DNA from: Nitrosopumilaceae archaeon
GTDB taxonomy: Archaea > Thermoproteota > Nitrososphaeria > Nitrososphaerales > Nitrosopumilaceae
Reading direction: 5' to 3'
NCBI GenBank assembly: GCA_900620265.3
Contig: UYNY03000084.1
Coordinates: 1 to 43,152, forward strand
Length of the DNA stretch: 43,152 nt
The notes under the pieces were generated by a model. That model made no database searches. It was not told the DNA's origin and saw nothing but the letters and a program-made list of their open reading frames with translations. Of the stretch, positions 1 through 6,347 are shown in pieces (position 1 is the stretch's first letter; each line of letters starts with the position of its first letter). The position numbers were made by a program, and so were the translations under genes.

Positions 1-46
1 GCGTCATCCTCCTTATGTGACTGCGCATCTCTCTTGCGTTCGTCAT
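1..46 (-). CDS. Possible 5' end of a gene running off the left edge
   Basis: An ATG at 46-44 on the minus strand opens a frame that stays open to the window edge (15 codons, beginning MTNAREMRSH). A TATA-like CTAAAAACC (plus-strand view) lies about 28 bp upstream, the spacing seen at most starts in this window, which is why I report it. Too short to identify; the only character visible is a basic N-terminus. It could be a chance ORF. Confidence 0.35.
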   Translation of the reverse strand, partial: MTNAREMRSHIRRMT

Positions 47-69
47 GGCCGACCCCCTGCACGGGGGAT

Positions 70-78
70 CTAAAAACC
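70..78 (-). promoter_or_regulatory. TATA-like box for the left-edge gene
   Basis: On the minus strand this reads GGTTTTTAG and sits about 28 bp upstream of the ATG at 46. The rest of 79-214 shows no convincing gene on either strand. Confidence 0.35.
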
Positions 79-214
79 TTTCAACGTGCGCCTTTTTCTT
101 TTGAAAATTAATTATGAGCTGCACTATAGACCCAGCACGGGCCCCGTACCCGCATCGTCCGCCCTTGCCCGAGGCAGCGGGGGAAATCGCCGCCAAGCAG
201 GATCCGGCCCCGAT

Positions 215-655
215 CTATGCGGCCACGGCACCCTGCCCGGCAGCGTCCACGACTGGCTCCGGCCCGGCTCCGGGCACCGTGGATCCGCCGGCCCCGGAGC
301 GCCTCTTATACGGGGCGAACCTGGCCCCCTTCAGGGTCCTGCGCACCAGCCCCGTAAAGCGCCTCCCGTGGGAGAGGTAGGGGAACCGGAGGTGGACCAG
401 CTCGTGCACGACGGTCCTCTCCATCTCGGCCTCGTCGGGTATCTTGCGGACGTTCAAAAAGACGCAGTTCCCCTTGAAGTATGTCACCCCGTAGTACTTG
501 TAGGCGGACGTCCGGCACCCCTCCGTTATCTCCCGCGGCAGGTCCAGCACCTCCCGGGTCGCGAACAGGATGCGCGGCTCCGGTATCGAGAGCCGGGCCG
601 AGTAGACCCCGACCTGCTCGAGCACGCGGAGCCGGAGGTCGTCGTCGAGCTTCAC
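215..655 (-). CDS. SprT/YgjP-like zinc metallopeptidase
   Basis: A 146-residue protein with a clear zinc-peptidase motif, HELVH at residues 84-88, and a probable third ligand at His96 (SHGRRF). The order of a short alpha/beta N-terminus, a strand reading CVFLNVRKI and then VVHELVH is typical of SprT/YgjP (DUF45-like) minimal metalloproteases. The C-terminus (from about residue 118) is Gly/Pro/Ala-rich and probably disordered. The start is GTG at 655; a TATA-like CGATAAACG lies about 27 bp upstream. Family members act in protein quality control or in cleaving DNA-bound proteins; which applies here cannot be told. It stands alone, downstream of the dephospho-CoA kinase/mrp unit on the same strand. 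Confidence 0.75.
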   Translation of the reverse strand: MKLDDDLRLRVLEQVGVYSARLSIPEPRILFATREVLDLPREITEGCRTSAYKYYGVTYFKGNCVFLNVRKIPDEAEMERTVVHELVHLRFPYLSHGRRFTGLVRRTLKGARFAPYKRRSGAGGSTVPGAGPEPVVDAAGQGAVAA

Positions 656-761
656 GCGGGCAGGTGGGCGGGCCGGCGTTTATCGGGCGCGGTCAAATCT
701 TGCCCCGCGCGTTGTGCATTTTGATCGGGAGGGGTCAGAGTTAGTGATTATCATCACAGGG

Positions 762-1280
762 TCAGCCAGCCACCGTCTCATCATCACCCTCCTCCATCGA
801 GGCGAGCAGGGCGGCGGTCTTATTTCTAACTTGGGGGCCGACCGTCACGGCCACCATCCCCTCCCCCGGCTGCCCGTACAGCACGACGGCCCCGTCCGGG
901 GCGTGGATGCAGGCGGGGATGACCAGCAGGTCCTCCTCGCCGGTGACGTGGATCCGCACGGGGGGCTCCATCCCCATGGCCCTCCTGATGGCGTCAGCAG
1001 CCCCCCGGGTGACGTGGGCGGCGGGGTTATCCACGCGCAGGACGTGCGCGCCCCCGGGATCCGGCGCCGCCCTGGCCGAGCGCCTCTCGAGCCCGTCGAC
1101 TATCTGCAGCGACGGGACGGCCCCCATGGAGAGGAGGCGCTCAGTCGTCCGGTCCCCCACCGTGATGATCCGCGCAGCACCGCGCAGCAGCATGGCGAGC
1201 CTCCCGTCGACGTCCCCGTCCGGTATGAGCTCGCCGAGCGGGGCGCGCGCCGCATCCCGCATGGACTCTGGCAGCCTCAA
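762..1280 (-). CDS. GTP-dependent dephospho-CoA kinase (archaeal DUF359 family)
   Basis: A 172-residue protein matching the archaeal GTP-dependent dephospho-CoA kinase family, which performs the last step of CoA synthesis and is unrelated to bacterial CoaE. Visible family features are the N-terminal RLPESMRD...PLGELI, VGDRTTERL, VDNPAAHVT, GEEDLLVIPA and LYGQPGEGMV. The length fits the family (~170-180). The frame is open further upstream, but the extension is Arg/Pro-rich shadow of mrp. The TTG at 1280 gives the family-like N-terminus and overlaps the mrp stop in a TTGA junction; ATG at 1262 is the alternative but would remove conserved RLPES. Expected to be co-transcribed and coupled with mrp. 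Confidence 0.85.
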   Translation of the reverse strand: MRLPESMRDAARAPLGELIPDGDVDGRLAMLLRGAARIITVGDRTTERLLSMGAVPSLQIVDGLERRSARAAPDPGGAHVLRVDNPAAHVTRGAADAIRRAMGMEPPVRIHVTGEEDLLVIPACIHAPDGAVVLYGQPGEGMVAVTVGPQVRNKTAALLASMEEGDDETVAG

Positions 1281-2419
1281 GCCGGACCGGCCGGGGGAGG
1301 GGCGGAGGGCGGGGCGGAGGGCGGGGCAGGGGGCGCGGCGGGCGGGGGGGCCGCCTCCTGCGGCTGGTCGCGCAGGCGCGCCGCGATGATGCTGCACTGG
1401 GCCGCCACGTTCTTTGCGCACGACCTGAACGCCTCGGAGCTCGGCGAGTCGGGCGCCGATATCACCATGGGCGTCCCCCTGTCGGAGCCCGACCTTATGC
1501 CGGTATGCAGCGGGACGGCCCCGATGAACGGGATGTCGTGGTCCTTGCTTATCCTCTCGGCGCCGCCCTCGCCGAATATGCTGTGCTTCATGCCGCACCC
1601 CGTGCACTCAAAGTGGCTCATGTTCTCGACCACCCCTATCATCGGCACGTTGAGCTTTGAGAACATGCCGAGCGCCTTTACGGCCACGTTGCTTGCGACG
1701 TCCTGCGGGGTCGTGACGATCAGTATGCCGGTTATCGGGATCGTCTGCGCCAGGGTCAGCGGTATGTCGCCGGTCCCCGGCGGCAGGTCCACTATGAGAT
1801 AGTCAAGGTCAGACCAGTTCGTATCCACGAGGAACTGGCGCAGTATGCCCGATATTATCGGGCCCCTGTATATTGCGGCCTGGTGCGCCTGCTCTGAAAA
1901 GAACCCGAACGAGACGACGCGCAGGCCGCCGGACTCTGCCGGCTGGAGCTTGTTGTCCTCGACCTGCATGTACCCGTCCTTCATCCCGAGCATGAGAGGT
2001 ATGCTGGGGCCGTATATGTCCGCGTCAAGCAGGCCAACCTTTGCGCCCGCCTGCTGGAGCGCCATCGCCAGGTTGAGCGAGACCGTCGACTTGCCGACGC
2101 CGCCCTTGCCGCTGGCCACCCCGATGATGTTCTTTACCGTCGCCATGCTGGTGTCATCCTCAAGCGACCTGCCCTCCATCACCTTTGCCGTCACGTTCAG
2201 GTCAAAGCCGGCAAGCCCCTCGAGCTCCCCCACGGCCCTGCGGACGTCCTCCTCGATCTCGGCGTTGAACGGGCAGGCGGGGGTGGTCAGCTCGAGGGTA
2301 AAGCCGAGCCGGCCCCCCTCCAGCTTGAGGTCCTTTATCATCCCCATCGAGACGATGTCCTTCTTGAGGTCGGGGTCGATGACCGTCGCAAGCTTCTCCA
2401 GTACCTCGTCGATGCCCAC
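1277..2419 (-). CDS. mrp: Mrp/NBP35-type Fe-S cluster carrier P-loop ATPase with N-terminal MIP18 domain
   Basis: A 380-residue protein: an N-terminal MIP18/DUF59 domain (about residues 1-85, with DPDLKKDIVSMGM and TTPACPFN), then a deviant P-loop ATPase with GKGGVGKST at about 104-112, DADIYGPS switch, and a CTGC pair at about 272-275 that in Mrp/ApbC proteins bridges a 4Fe-4S cluster at the dimer interface. Role: scaffold or carrier in cytosolic Fe-S assembly, relevant to NadA and the radical-SAM enzyme in this window. The last ~30 residues are a low-complexity Pro/Ala/Ser tail. The frame is open to 2518, but a TATA box at 2446-2453 falls inside that extension, so GTG 2419 (or TTG 2422) is the credible leaderless start. 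Overlaps the dephospho-CoA kinase gene by 4 nt. Confidence 0.92.
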   Translation of the reverse strand: MGIDEVLEKLATVIDPDLKKDIVSMGMIKDLKLEGGRLGFTLELTTPACPFNAEIEEDVRRAVGELEGLAGFDLNVTAKVMEGRSLEDDTSMATVKNIIGVASGKGGVGKSTVSLNLAMALQQAGAKVGLLDADIYGPSIPLMLGMKDGYMQVEDNKLQPAESGGLRVVSFGFFSEQAHQAAIYRGPIISGILRQFLVDTNWSDLDYLIVDLPPGTGDIPLTLAQTIPITGILIVTTPQDVASNVAVKALGMFSKLNVPMIGVVENMSHFECTGCGMKHSIFGEGGAERISKDHDIPFIGAVPLHTGIRSGSDRGTPMVISAPDSPSSEAFRSCAKNVAAQCSIIAARLRDQPQEAAPPPAAPPAPPSAPPSAPPPAGPA

Positions 2420-2445
2420 CAACGGGCCCGAGGCCCGGGCGACCG

Positions 2446-2453
2446 TATTTAAA
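2446..2453 (-). promoter_or_regulatory. TATA box of mrp; decides its start
   Basis: Minus strand TTTAAATA, 27 bp from GTG 2419. It rules out the longer ORF reaching 2518. Confidence 0.7.
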
Positions 2454-2478
2454 GATAATTCGGGGGCTCCAAAAGGTT

Positions 2479-2487
2479 CATAAATTA
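2479..2487 (+). promoter_or_regulatory. TATA box of the rpo7-spt4-nadC unit
   Basis: CATAAATTA centred 26 bp before the TTG start at 2509. It is divergent from the mrp promoter, the two boxes being about 30 bp apart. Confidence 0.7.
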
Positions 2488-2508
2488 AGCCCCGGGCCCC
2501 GCCGGCAG

Positions 2509-3090
2509 TTGTTTTCAATATCGACCCTCGTCGACGTGGTGAGGATCCCCCCGAGCCTCTTTGGCACCACCCTCAAGAGGGCGGCGGTCAACATCCTCAA
2601 GGAAAAGTACGAGAGCATGATAAACGCCGACCTCGGCTATATCATCATGATACTTGACGCAAAGGTGGACGAGATGGGCAGGATGATGGCCGGCGACGGG
2701 GGGACGTTCCACAGGGTCGAGTTCGAGGCCCTCACCTTCTACCCCAGGATGCAGGAGATCGTCCGGGGCGAGATAGTCGACATCACGGACTTTGGGGCCT
2801 TTGTGAGGATCGGGCCGACCGACGCGCTGCTCCACCTCTCCCAGGTGATGAACGACTACCTAAAGAGCGACGTAAAGTCGGGGATAATACTGGCAAACCA
2901 GTCCGGGAGGACGCTCCGCGTCGGGTCCATGCTCAGGTCCAGGATAACCGCCGTCTCGCTCGGCAAGGGCGCGGCGATGGGCAAGATAGGCATCACGTGC
3001 AGGCAGCCGTTCCTTGGCGCCGACGAATGGATAGCCGAGGAGATAAAGGGCGGCGGCCCAAAGCAAGAGGCAAAGGCGGAGGCAAAGTAG
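2509..3090 (+). CDS. rpo7: Archaeal RNA polymerase subunit Rpo7 (RpoE')
   Basis: A 193-residue protein with the Rpo7 layout: an N-terminal RNP-like domain (STLVDVVRIPPSLFG and, around 45-55, GYIIMILDAK) and a C-terminal S1/OB domain (EIVDITDFGAFVRIGPTDALLH). With Rpo4 it forms the stalk of archaeal RNA polymerase that binds nascent RNA and aids open-complex formation. The C-terminus ends in a Lys/Ala/Glu-rich tail (KQEAKAEAK). The start is TTG at 2509, supported by the TATA box ~26 bp upstream and by the family N-terminus beginning at once. spt4 follows with no gap, so the pair is surely co-transcribed; rpo7-spt4 adjacency is the usual archaeal arrangement. Confidence 0.95.
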   Translation: MFSISTLVDVVRIPPSLFGTTLKRAAVNILKEKYESMINADLGYIIMILDAKVDEMGRMMAGDGGTFHRVEFEALTFYPRMQEIVRGEIVDITDFGAFVRIGPTDALLHLSQVMNDYLKSDVKSGIILANQSGRTLRVGSMLRSRITAVSLGKGAAMGKIGITCRQPFLGADEWIAEEIKGGGPKQEAKAEAK

Positions 3091-3279
3091 GTGGCCCGCG
3101 AGATGGCATGCCGCAAGTGCAAGTGCGTCACGACGGGCAAGGTATGCCCCGCGTGCAAGTCGTCGGACTTGACGCCTGACTGGAACGGCATCGTGCTGGT
3201 CGTCGACCCCTCAAACTCCGAGATATCAAGGACGCTGGGCATAACGCAGAGGGGCAAGTACGCGATAAAGGTGACCTGA
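3091..3279 (+). CDS. spt4: Transcription elongation factor Spt4 (RpoE'')
   Basis: A 62-residue zinc-ribbon protein: CRKC near residue 8 and CPAC near residue 19 form the four-Cys zinc site, followed by DWNGIVLVVDPSNSEI, typical of archaeal Spt4, the partner of Spt5 in the processivity clamp of RNA polymerase. The start is GTG at 3091, directly after the rpo7 stop. Its stop codon shares one base with the nadC ATG (TGATG), so translation of the three genes is probably coupled. Length and motifs match the family; no oddities. Confidence 0.94.
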   Translation: MAREMACRKCKCVTTGKVCPACKSSDLTPDWNGIVLVVDPSNSEISRTLGITQRGKYAIKVT

Positions 3280-4094
3280 TGGGCTCCGCCGGCCAGGTGG
3301 GGGGCTTTTTATCCGAGGATATAGGAGGGGGCGACGTAACAAGCGCCCTGCTTCCCAACAGGAGGATATCGGCGGTGGTGACGGCCGGCGAGCCGTGCAC
3401 CGTGGCCGGGCTGGAGGAGGCGCGGCGGGCGTTCAGGTCGCGCAGGTGCGCCGCCGGCGGGGAGATCTCTGACGGCGACGCCGTGCGGGCCGGCGACGCC
3501 GTGCTGCGCGCGACGGGGCCGGCGCGCCGGATCCTCGAGTGCGAGAGGACGGCGCTCAACATACTGTCGAGGATGAGCGGCGTGGCGACGGCCACGCGCG
3601 CCATGGCGGACATGATGCCGAGGGAGGGCATGCTATACTGCACCAGGAAGACGATGCCGGGCCTGCGCGGGATGGACCAGAGGGCCGTCCTTGCAGGCGG
3701 CGGGCTGGTCCGCAGGGGGTCGCTTGACGAGTCGATCCTCATAAAGGACAACCACCTTGCCGTGCTGCCGCTTGCCGAGATCATGAGGCGCGCAAGAGAG
3801 GCCGGCGGGACGATCGAGGTCGAGGTCGAGGACGCCGGATCCGCGGCCGAGGCGGCAAGGCTCGGCGCGTCGACCATCATGCTTGACAACATGGGGCCGG
3901 CCGCCATATCGCGCGTCATAGCAAGGCTCGAGAGGGAGGGGCTGCGGGACGGCGTCAGGATAGAGGCATCAGGCGGGATAACCCCCCGCAACGCCGCAAG
4001 GTATGGGAGGTCGGGCGCCGACATCATATCGTCCGGCTATATGACGAGGTCCGCCCCGGGGATCGACTTTTCACTCGAGGTCGAGGCGCCCTAG
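3279..4094 (+). CDS. nadC: Nicotinate-nucleotide pyrophosphorylase, carboxylating (quinolinate phosphoribosyltransferase)
   Basis: A 271-residue type II phosphoribosyltransferase converting quinolinate plus PRPP to nicotinate mononucleotide and CO2. Visible family motifs are EDIGGGDVTS near the N-terminus, ERTALNILSRMSGVAT, TRKTMPGLR, LIKDNH, EVEVE, and EASGGITPRN near the C-terminus. It starts at ATG 3279 in a TGATG junction with spt4 and therefore shares the rpo7 promoter. It faces nadA across the convergent TPR gene, whose 3' end it overlaps by 24 nt, so the NAD pathway genes lie together but on opposite strands. Confidence 0.95.
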   Translation: MGSAGQVGGFLSEDIGGGDVTSALLPNRRISAVVTAGEPCTVAGLEEARRAFRSRRCAAGGEISDGDAVRAGDAVLRATGPARRILECERTALNILSRMSGVATATRAMADMMPREGMLYCTRKTMPGLRGMDQRAVLAGGGLVRRGSLDESILIKDNHLAVLPLAEIMRRAREAGGTIEVEVEDAGSAAEAARLGASTIMLDNMGPAAISRVIARLEREGLRDGVRIEASGGITPRNAARYGRSGADIISSGYMTRSAPGIDFSLEVEAP

Positions 4095-4451
4095 CAGCTC
4101 GGCCGCGGCCGCGTTGCCGGGGTCCACCTCGCGTATCTTTTCACAGCAAGCCGAGGCCTCGGCCGGCTCGCCGAGCCGCTCGTGCGAGTACGCCTTTAGG
4201 ATGAGGGCCTCCGTGTCGTACGAGCCGATCTCAAGGGCCCTGTCCAGATAGGAGAGCGCGTCCCGGTACCTTCCCCCCACGTAGTGGATGCCGCCCATCG
4301 TGAACAGCACGTCGTGGTTGTGCGGCACCCTCTCAAGGTACCTCCTGCCGGCCTCGAGGGCCCCCCGGTACTTTTTGGCGGCGGCCAGCCCCTTGAACTC
4401 GCGCAGCATCGCCGCGTTCTCGGACCCGCCGCGCCCGCCAAAGAGCCCCAT
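4071..4451 (-). CDS. Small TPR-repeat protein
   Basis: A 126-residue protein starting MGLFGGRGG. About three tetratricopeptide repeats can be read: LREFKGLAAAKKYRGALEAG, DVLFTMGGIHYVGGRYRDAL and EALILKAYSHERLGEPAEA. TPRs bind other proteins; no enzymatic domain is present and the partner is unknown. The frame extends upstream into nadA, but ATG 4451 lies 2 nt after the nadA stop, so this is the natural start and the gene is cotranscribed with nadA. Its last 24 nt overlap the 3' end of nadC on the other strand. Confidence 0.8.
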   Translation of the reverse strand: MGLFGGRGGSENAAMLREFKGLAAAKKYRGALEAGRRYLERVPHNHDVLFTMGGIHYVGGRYRDALSYLDRALEIGSYDTEALILKAYSHERLGEPAEASACCEKIREVDPGNAAAAELLGRLDLE

Positions 4452-4453
4452 GG

Positions 4454-5404
4454 TCAGCCTATTTCCAGCATGCGCGTGATGGCGGCGCGCGCCCGGTCGG
4501 CAATCCCGGCCGGCACCCGGACCTCGTGCCTCCCGTGCAGCAGCGAGTCGCGCACCTTTTCGGGCGTGATCATCTTCATGTACTGGCACTCGGCCGCCTC
4601 GGAGGCGGGCGTGAACCTCTTGCCCGGGTTCTGCCGCCTCATGCGGTGCAGTATGCCCGTCTCGGTCGCCACCACAAAGCTCCGGGACGTGGACTCGGCG
4701 GCGCGGCGCATCATACCCTCGGTGGACAGGATCGAGACGGTCCTGCCGCCGTACCCGCCGGACGCGGCATCATACATCATCGGCGTCGTGCAGCCGCACT
4801 CGGGGTGCACGAGCAGCTCCGAGGCGCCGGCCCCGCTCATGACCTCCTCGACCTGGGCGGGGGTGATGCCGGCGTGCACGTGGCACTCGCCGGCCCATAT
4901 GCGGATGTTGGAGCGCCCCGTCACGCGCGCCACGTACGACCCGAGGAACATGTCGGGCAGGAAGAGCACCTCCTTCTCGCGCGGTATGGACGAGACGACG
5001 GCTGCCGCGTTTGACGACGTGCAGCAATAGTCAAGCTCGGCCTTTACCTCGGCCGTCGTGTTGACGTACCCGACCGTGACGGCCCCGGGGTGCTCCTCCT
5101 TCCACGCCCTCACGTCGGCGGCGGTCACGGACTCTGACAGCGAGCAGCCTGCCTCCGCATCCGGTATGAGGACGCGCTTTTCCGGGCTGATTATCGAGGC
5201 CGTCTCTGCCATAAAGTGGACGCCGCAGAATATGATCGTCGACTGGGGGGCGCCGGCCGCGCGCCTCGAGAGCCCGAGCGAGTCGCCGACATAGTCGGCC
5301 ATGTCCTGGACCTCCGGCACCTGGTAGTTGTGGGCCAGGATCACGGCGTCACGCTCCTCCTTTAGCCTGCGGACCTCGGCGGCGAGGCCGTCCCGTGCAG
5401 CCAT
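4454..5404 (-). CDS. nadA: Quinolinate synthase
   Basis: A 316-residue enzyme that condenses iminoaspartate with dihydroxyacetone phosphate to quinolinate. The three cysteines expected to bind the 4Fe-4S cluster are visible at about residues 60 (FCGVHFMAE), 174 (GECHVHAG) and 273 (AECQYMK). Other family motifs are ILAHNYQVPEVQD, DYVGDSLGLS, VGYVNTTAEVKA and HPECG. Start ATG 5404 was chosen because a TATA box (5429-5436) lies 25-32 bp upstream and the family N-terminus follows; the frame is open to 5482 but without similarity. NadX, which makes its substrate, is the next gene upstream. Confidence 0.95.
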   Translation of the reverse strand: MAARDGLAAEVRRLKEERDAVILAHNYQVPEVQDMADYVGDSLGLSRRAAGAPQSTIIFCGVHFMAETASIISPEKRVLIPDAEAGCSLSESVTAADVRAWKEEHPGAVTVGYVNTTAEVKAELDYCCTSSNAAAVVSSIPREKEVLFLPDMFLGSYVARVTGRSNIRIWAGECHVHAGITPAQVEEVMSGAGASELLVHPECGCTTPMMYDAASGGYGGRTVSILSTEGMMRRAAESTSRSFVVATETGILHRMRRQNPGKRFTPASEAAECQYMKMITPEKVRDSLLHGRHEVRVPAGIADRARAAITRMLEIG

Positions 5405-5428
5405 GCCGGTACCTGCCCCCCAAGTCGG

Positions 5429-5436
5429 ATTTAAAG
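5429..5436 (-). promoter_or_regulatory. TATA box of nadA
   Basis: Minus strand CTTTAAAT, about 28 bp from ATG 5404. nadA-TPR can thus be transcribed apart from nadX despite the 89-nt spacing. Confidence 0.65.
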
Positions 5437-5493
5437 GGCGCCAACGCGGCGCATTGGGCACCGGGACGGGACGGGACGGCAATTATTGCCGCA

Positions 5494-6309
5494 TCAGGCG
5501 CCCGGCCTCGGGCCGCCCGAGCAGTACGCGCCGAGCGCCTCTATGGCCGACAGCGACGCCAGGAGGCTGGTCCCGGGGTTCTGCGGATCCGGCCTGTTCC
5601 TCACCGTGATATCAAGGCCGCCGAACGGGCCGGATGCCTCGATGTGGTGGGTGTTGGAGTCCGCCCCAGGATCGGCGACGATCCTTGCAAGGGTCCTCCC
5701 CCCGCCGATGCCGGCAAGGGAGAGCAGCGCCGCCACGTTGGCGTTGGCCGGGAACAGCCGGACGGCCTCGGAGGCCGGCCCCTCGTACAGGACGGTCCGC
5801 GATGTTATCGAGGAGGGGTCGGCCGCATTTTCCGCAAAGTAGGCGGCGCCGCGGTAGGATCTTGGGTGCTTTGTGGTGGTGATCGAGACGGACTCGAGGC
5901 CGTCGCGCGCCGCGCGCACGGCGTCAAGGCCGGCGATGGCGCCAGACGGGAGGACGAGCCTGCGGTTATAGTCGCGGCACGCGTCCTGCAGCACGTCGCG
6001 GACGGCATCATCAAGCAGGGCGCCCGTGCTCATTACAAGCAGGTCCCTCCTGTCCTGGAGTATCCCGAGCGCCGACTGGCGGACGGCCTCCTGCGAGGCG
6101 GCCTCGACTATGATGTCAAGCGGCATGGAGGAGAGCAGGTGCACGTTGCCGGCAATCTCGGGATCCCCGTGCGCGGCCGCCAGTCGCTCGGCCGCGTCCC
6201 TCGACGTGTCATACACGGCCACGAGCCTTGCGGGCACGGCCCCCGACGTGACGGCCCCCGCTATGCGCGCCCCCATCGCGCCGCAGCCGAGCAGCCCTAT
6301 GCGCTTCAC
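5494..6309 (-). CDS. nadX: L-aspartate dehydrogenase (NadX type)
   Basis: A 271-residue NAD(P)-dependent oxidoreductase: Rossmann motif GLLGCGAMG at the extreme N-terminus, then DIIVEAASQEAV, LPSGAIAGLDA, FPANANVAALLSLAG and a C-terminal HHIEASG with the probable catalytic His. These match archaeal aspartate dehydrogenase, which produces iminoaspartate for NadA and replaces the oxygen-using NadB. GTG 6309 places the Rossmann motif at the start and has a TATA-like ACATATT about 27 bp upstream. Homoserine or other amino-acid dehydrogenases share the fold, but the neighbouring nadA and nadC support NadX. Confidence 0.9.
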   Translation of the reverse strand: MKRIGLLGCGAMGARIAGAVTSGAVPARLVAVYDTSRDAAERLAAAHGDPEIAGNVHLLSSMPLDIIVEAASQEAVRQSALGILQDRRDLLVMSTGALLDDAVRDVLQDACRDYNRRLVLPSGAIAGLDAVRAARDGLESVSITTTKHPRSYRGAAYFAENAADPSSITSRTVLYEGPASEAVRLFPANANVAALLSLAGIGGGRTLARIVADPGADSNTHHIEASGPFGGLDITVRNRPDPQNPGTSLLASLSAIEALGAYCSGGPRPGA

Positions 6310-6334
6310 GGGAGGGGGCGGCCGTCCTGCGGGC

Positions 6335-6342
6335 AATATGTG
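6335..6342 (-). promoter_or_regulatory. TATA-like box of nadX, next to the stop codon of the giant gene
   Basis: Minus strand ACATATTG, about 27 bp before GTG 6309 and only 6 bp beyond the stop of the upstream giant gene. It is a weak box, so read-through from the giant gene is possible. Confidence 0.4.
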
Positions 6343-6347
6343 TACCG

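Noticed and set aside
744-754. GTGATTATCAT, also found at 36547-36557
   Set aside because: An 11-base match in 43 kb between a spacer and a broken gene is not convincing as a functional repeat.
762-1607. Long version of the dephospho-CoA kinase (281 codons)
   Set aside because: The first ~109 residues are an Arg/Pro-rich shadow of mrp; family similarity begins at the TTG at 1280.
2420-2518. N-terminal extension of Mrp to 2518
   Set aside because: It contains the TATA box of mrp and overlaps the rpo7 start; no family similarity.
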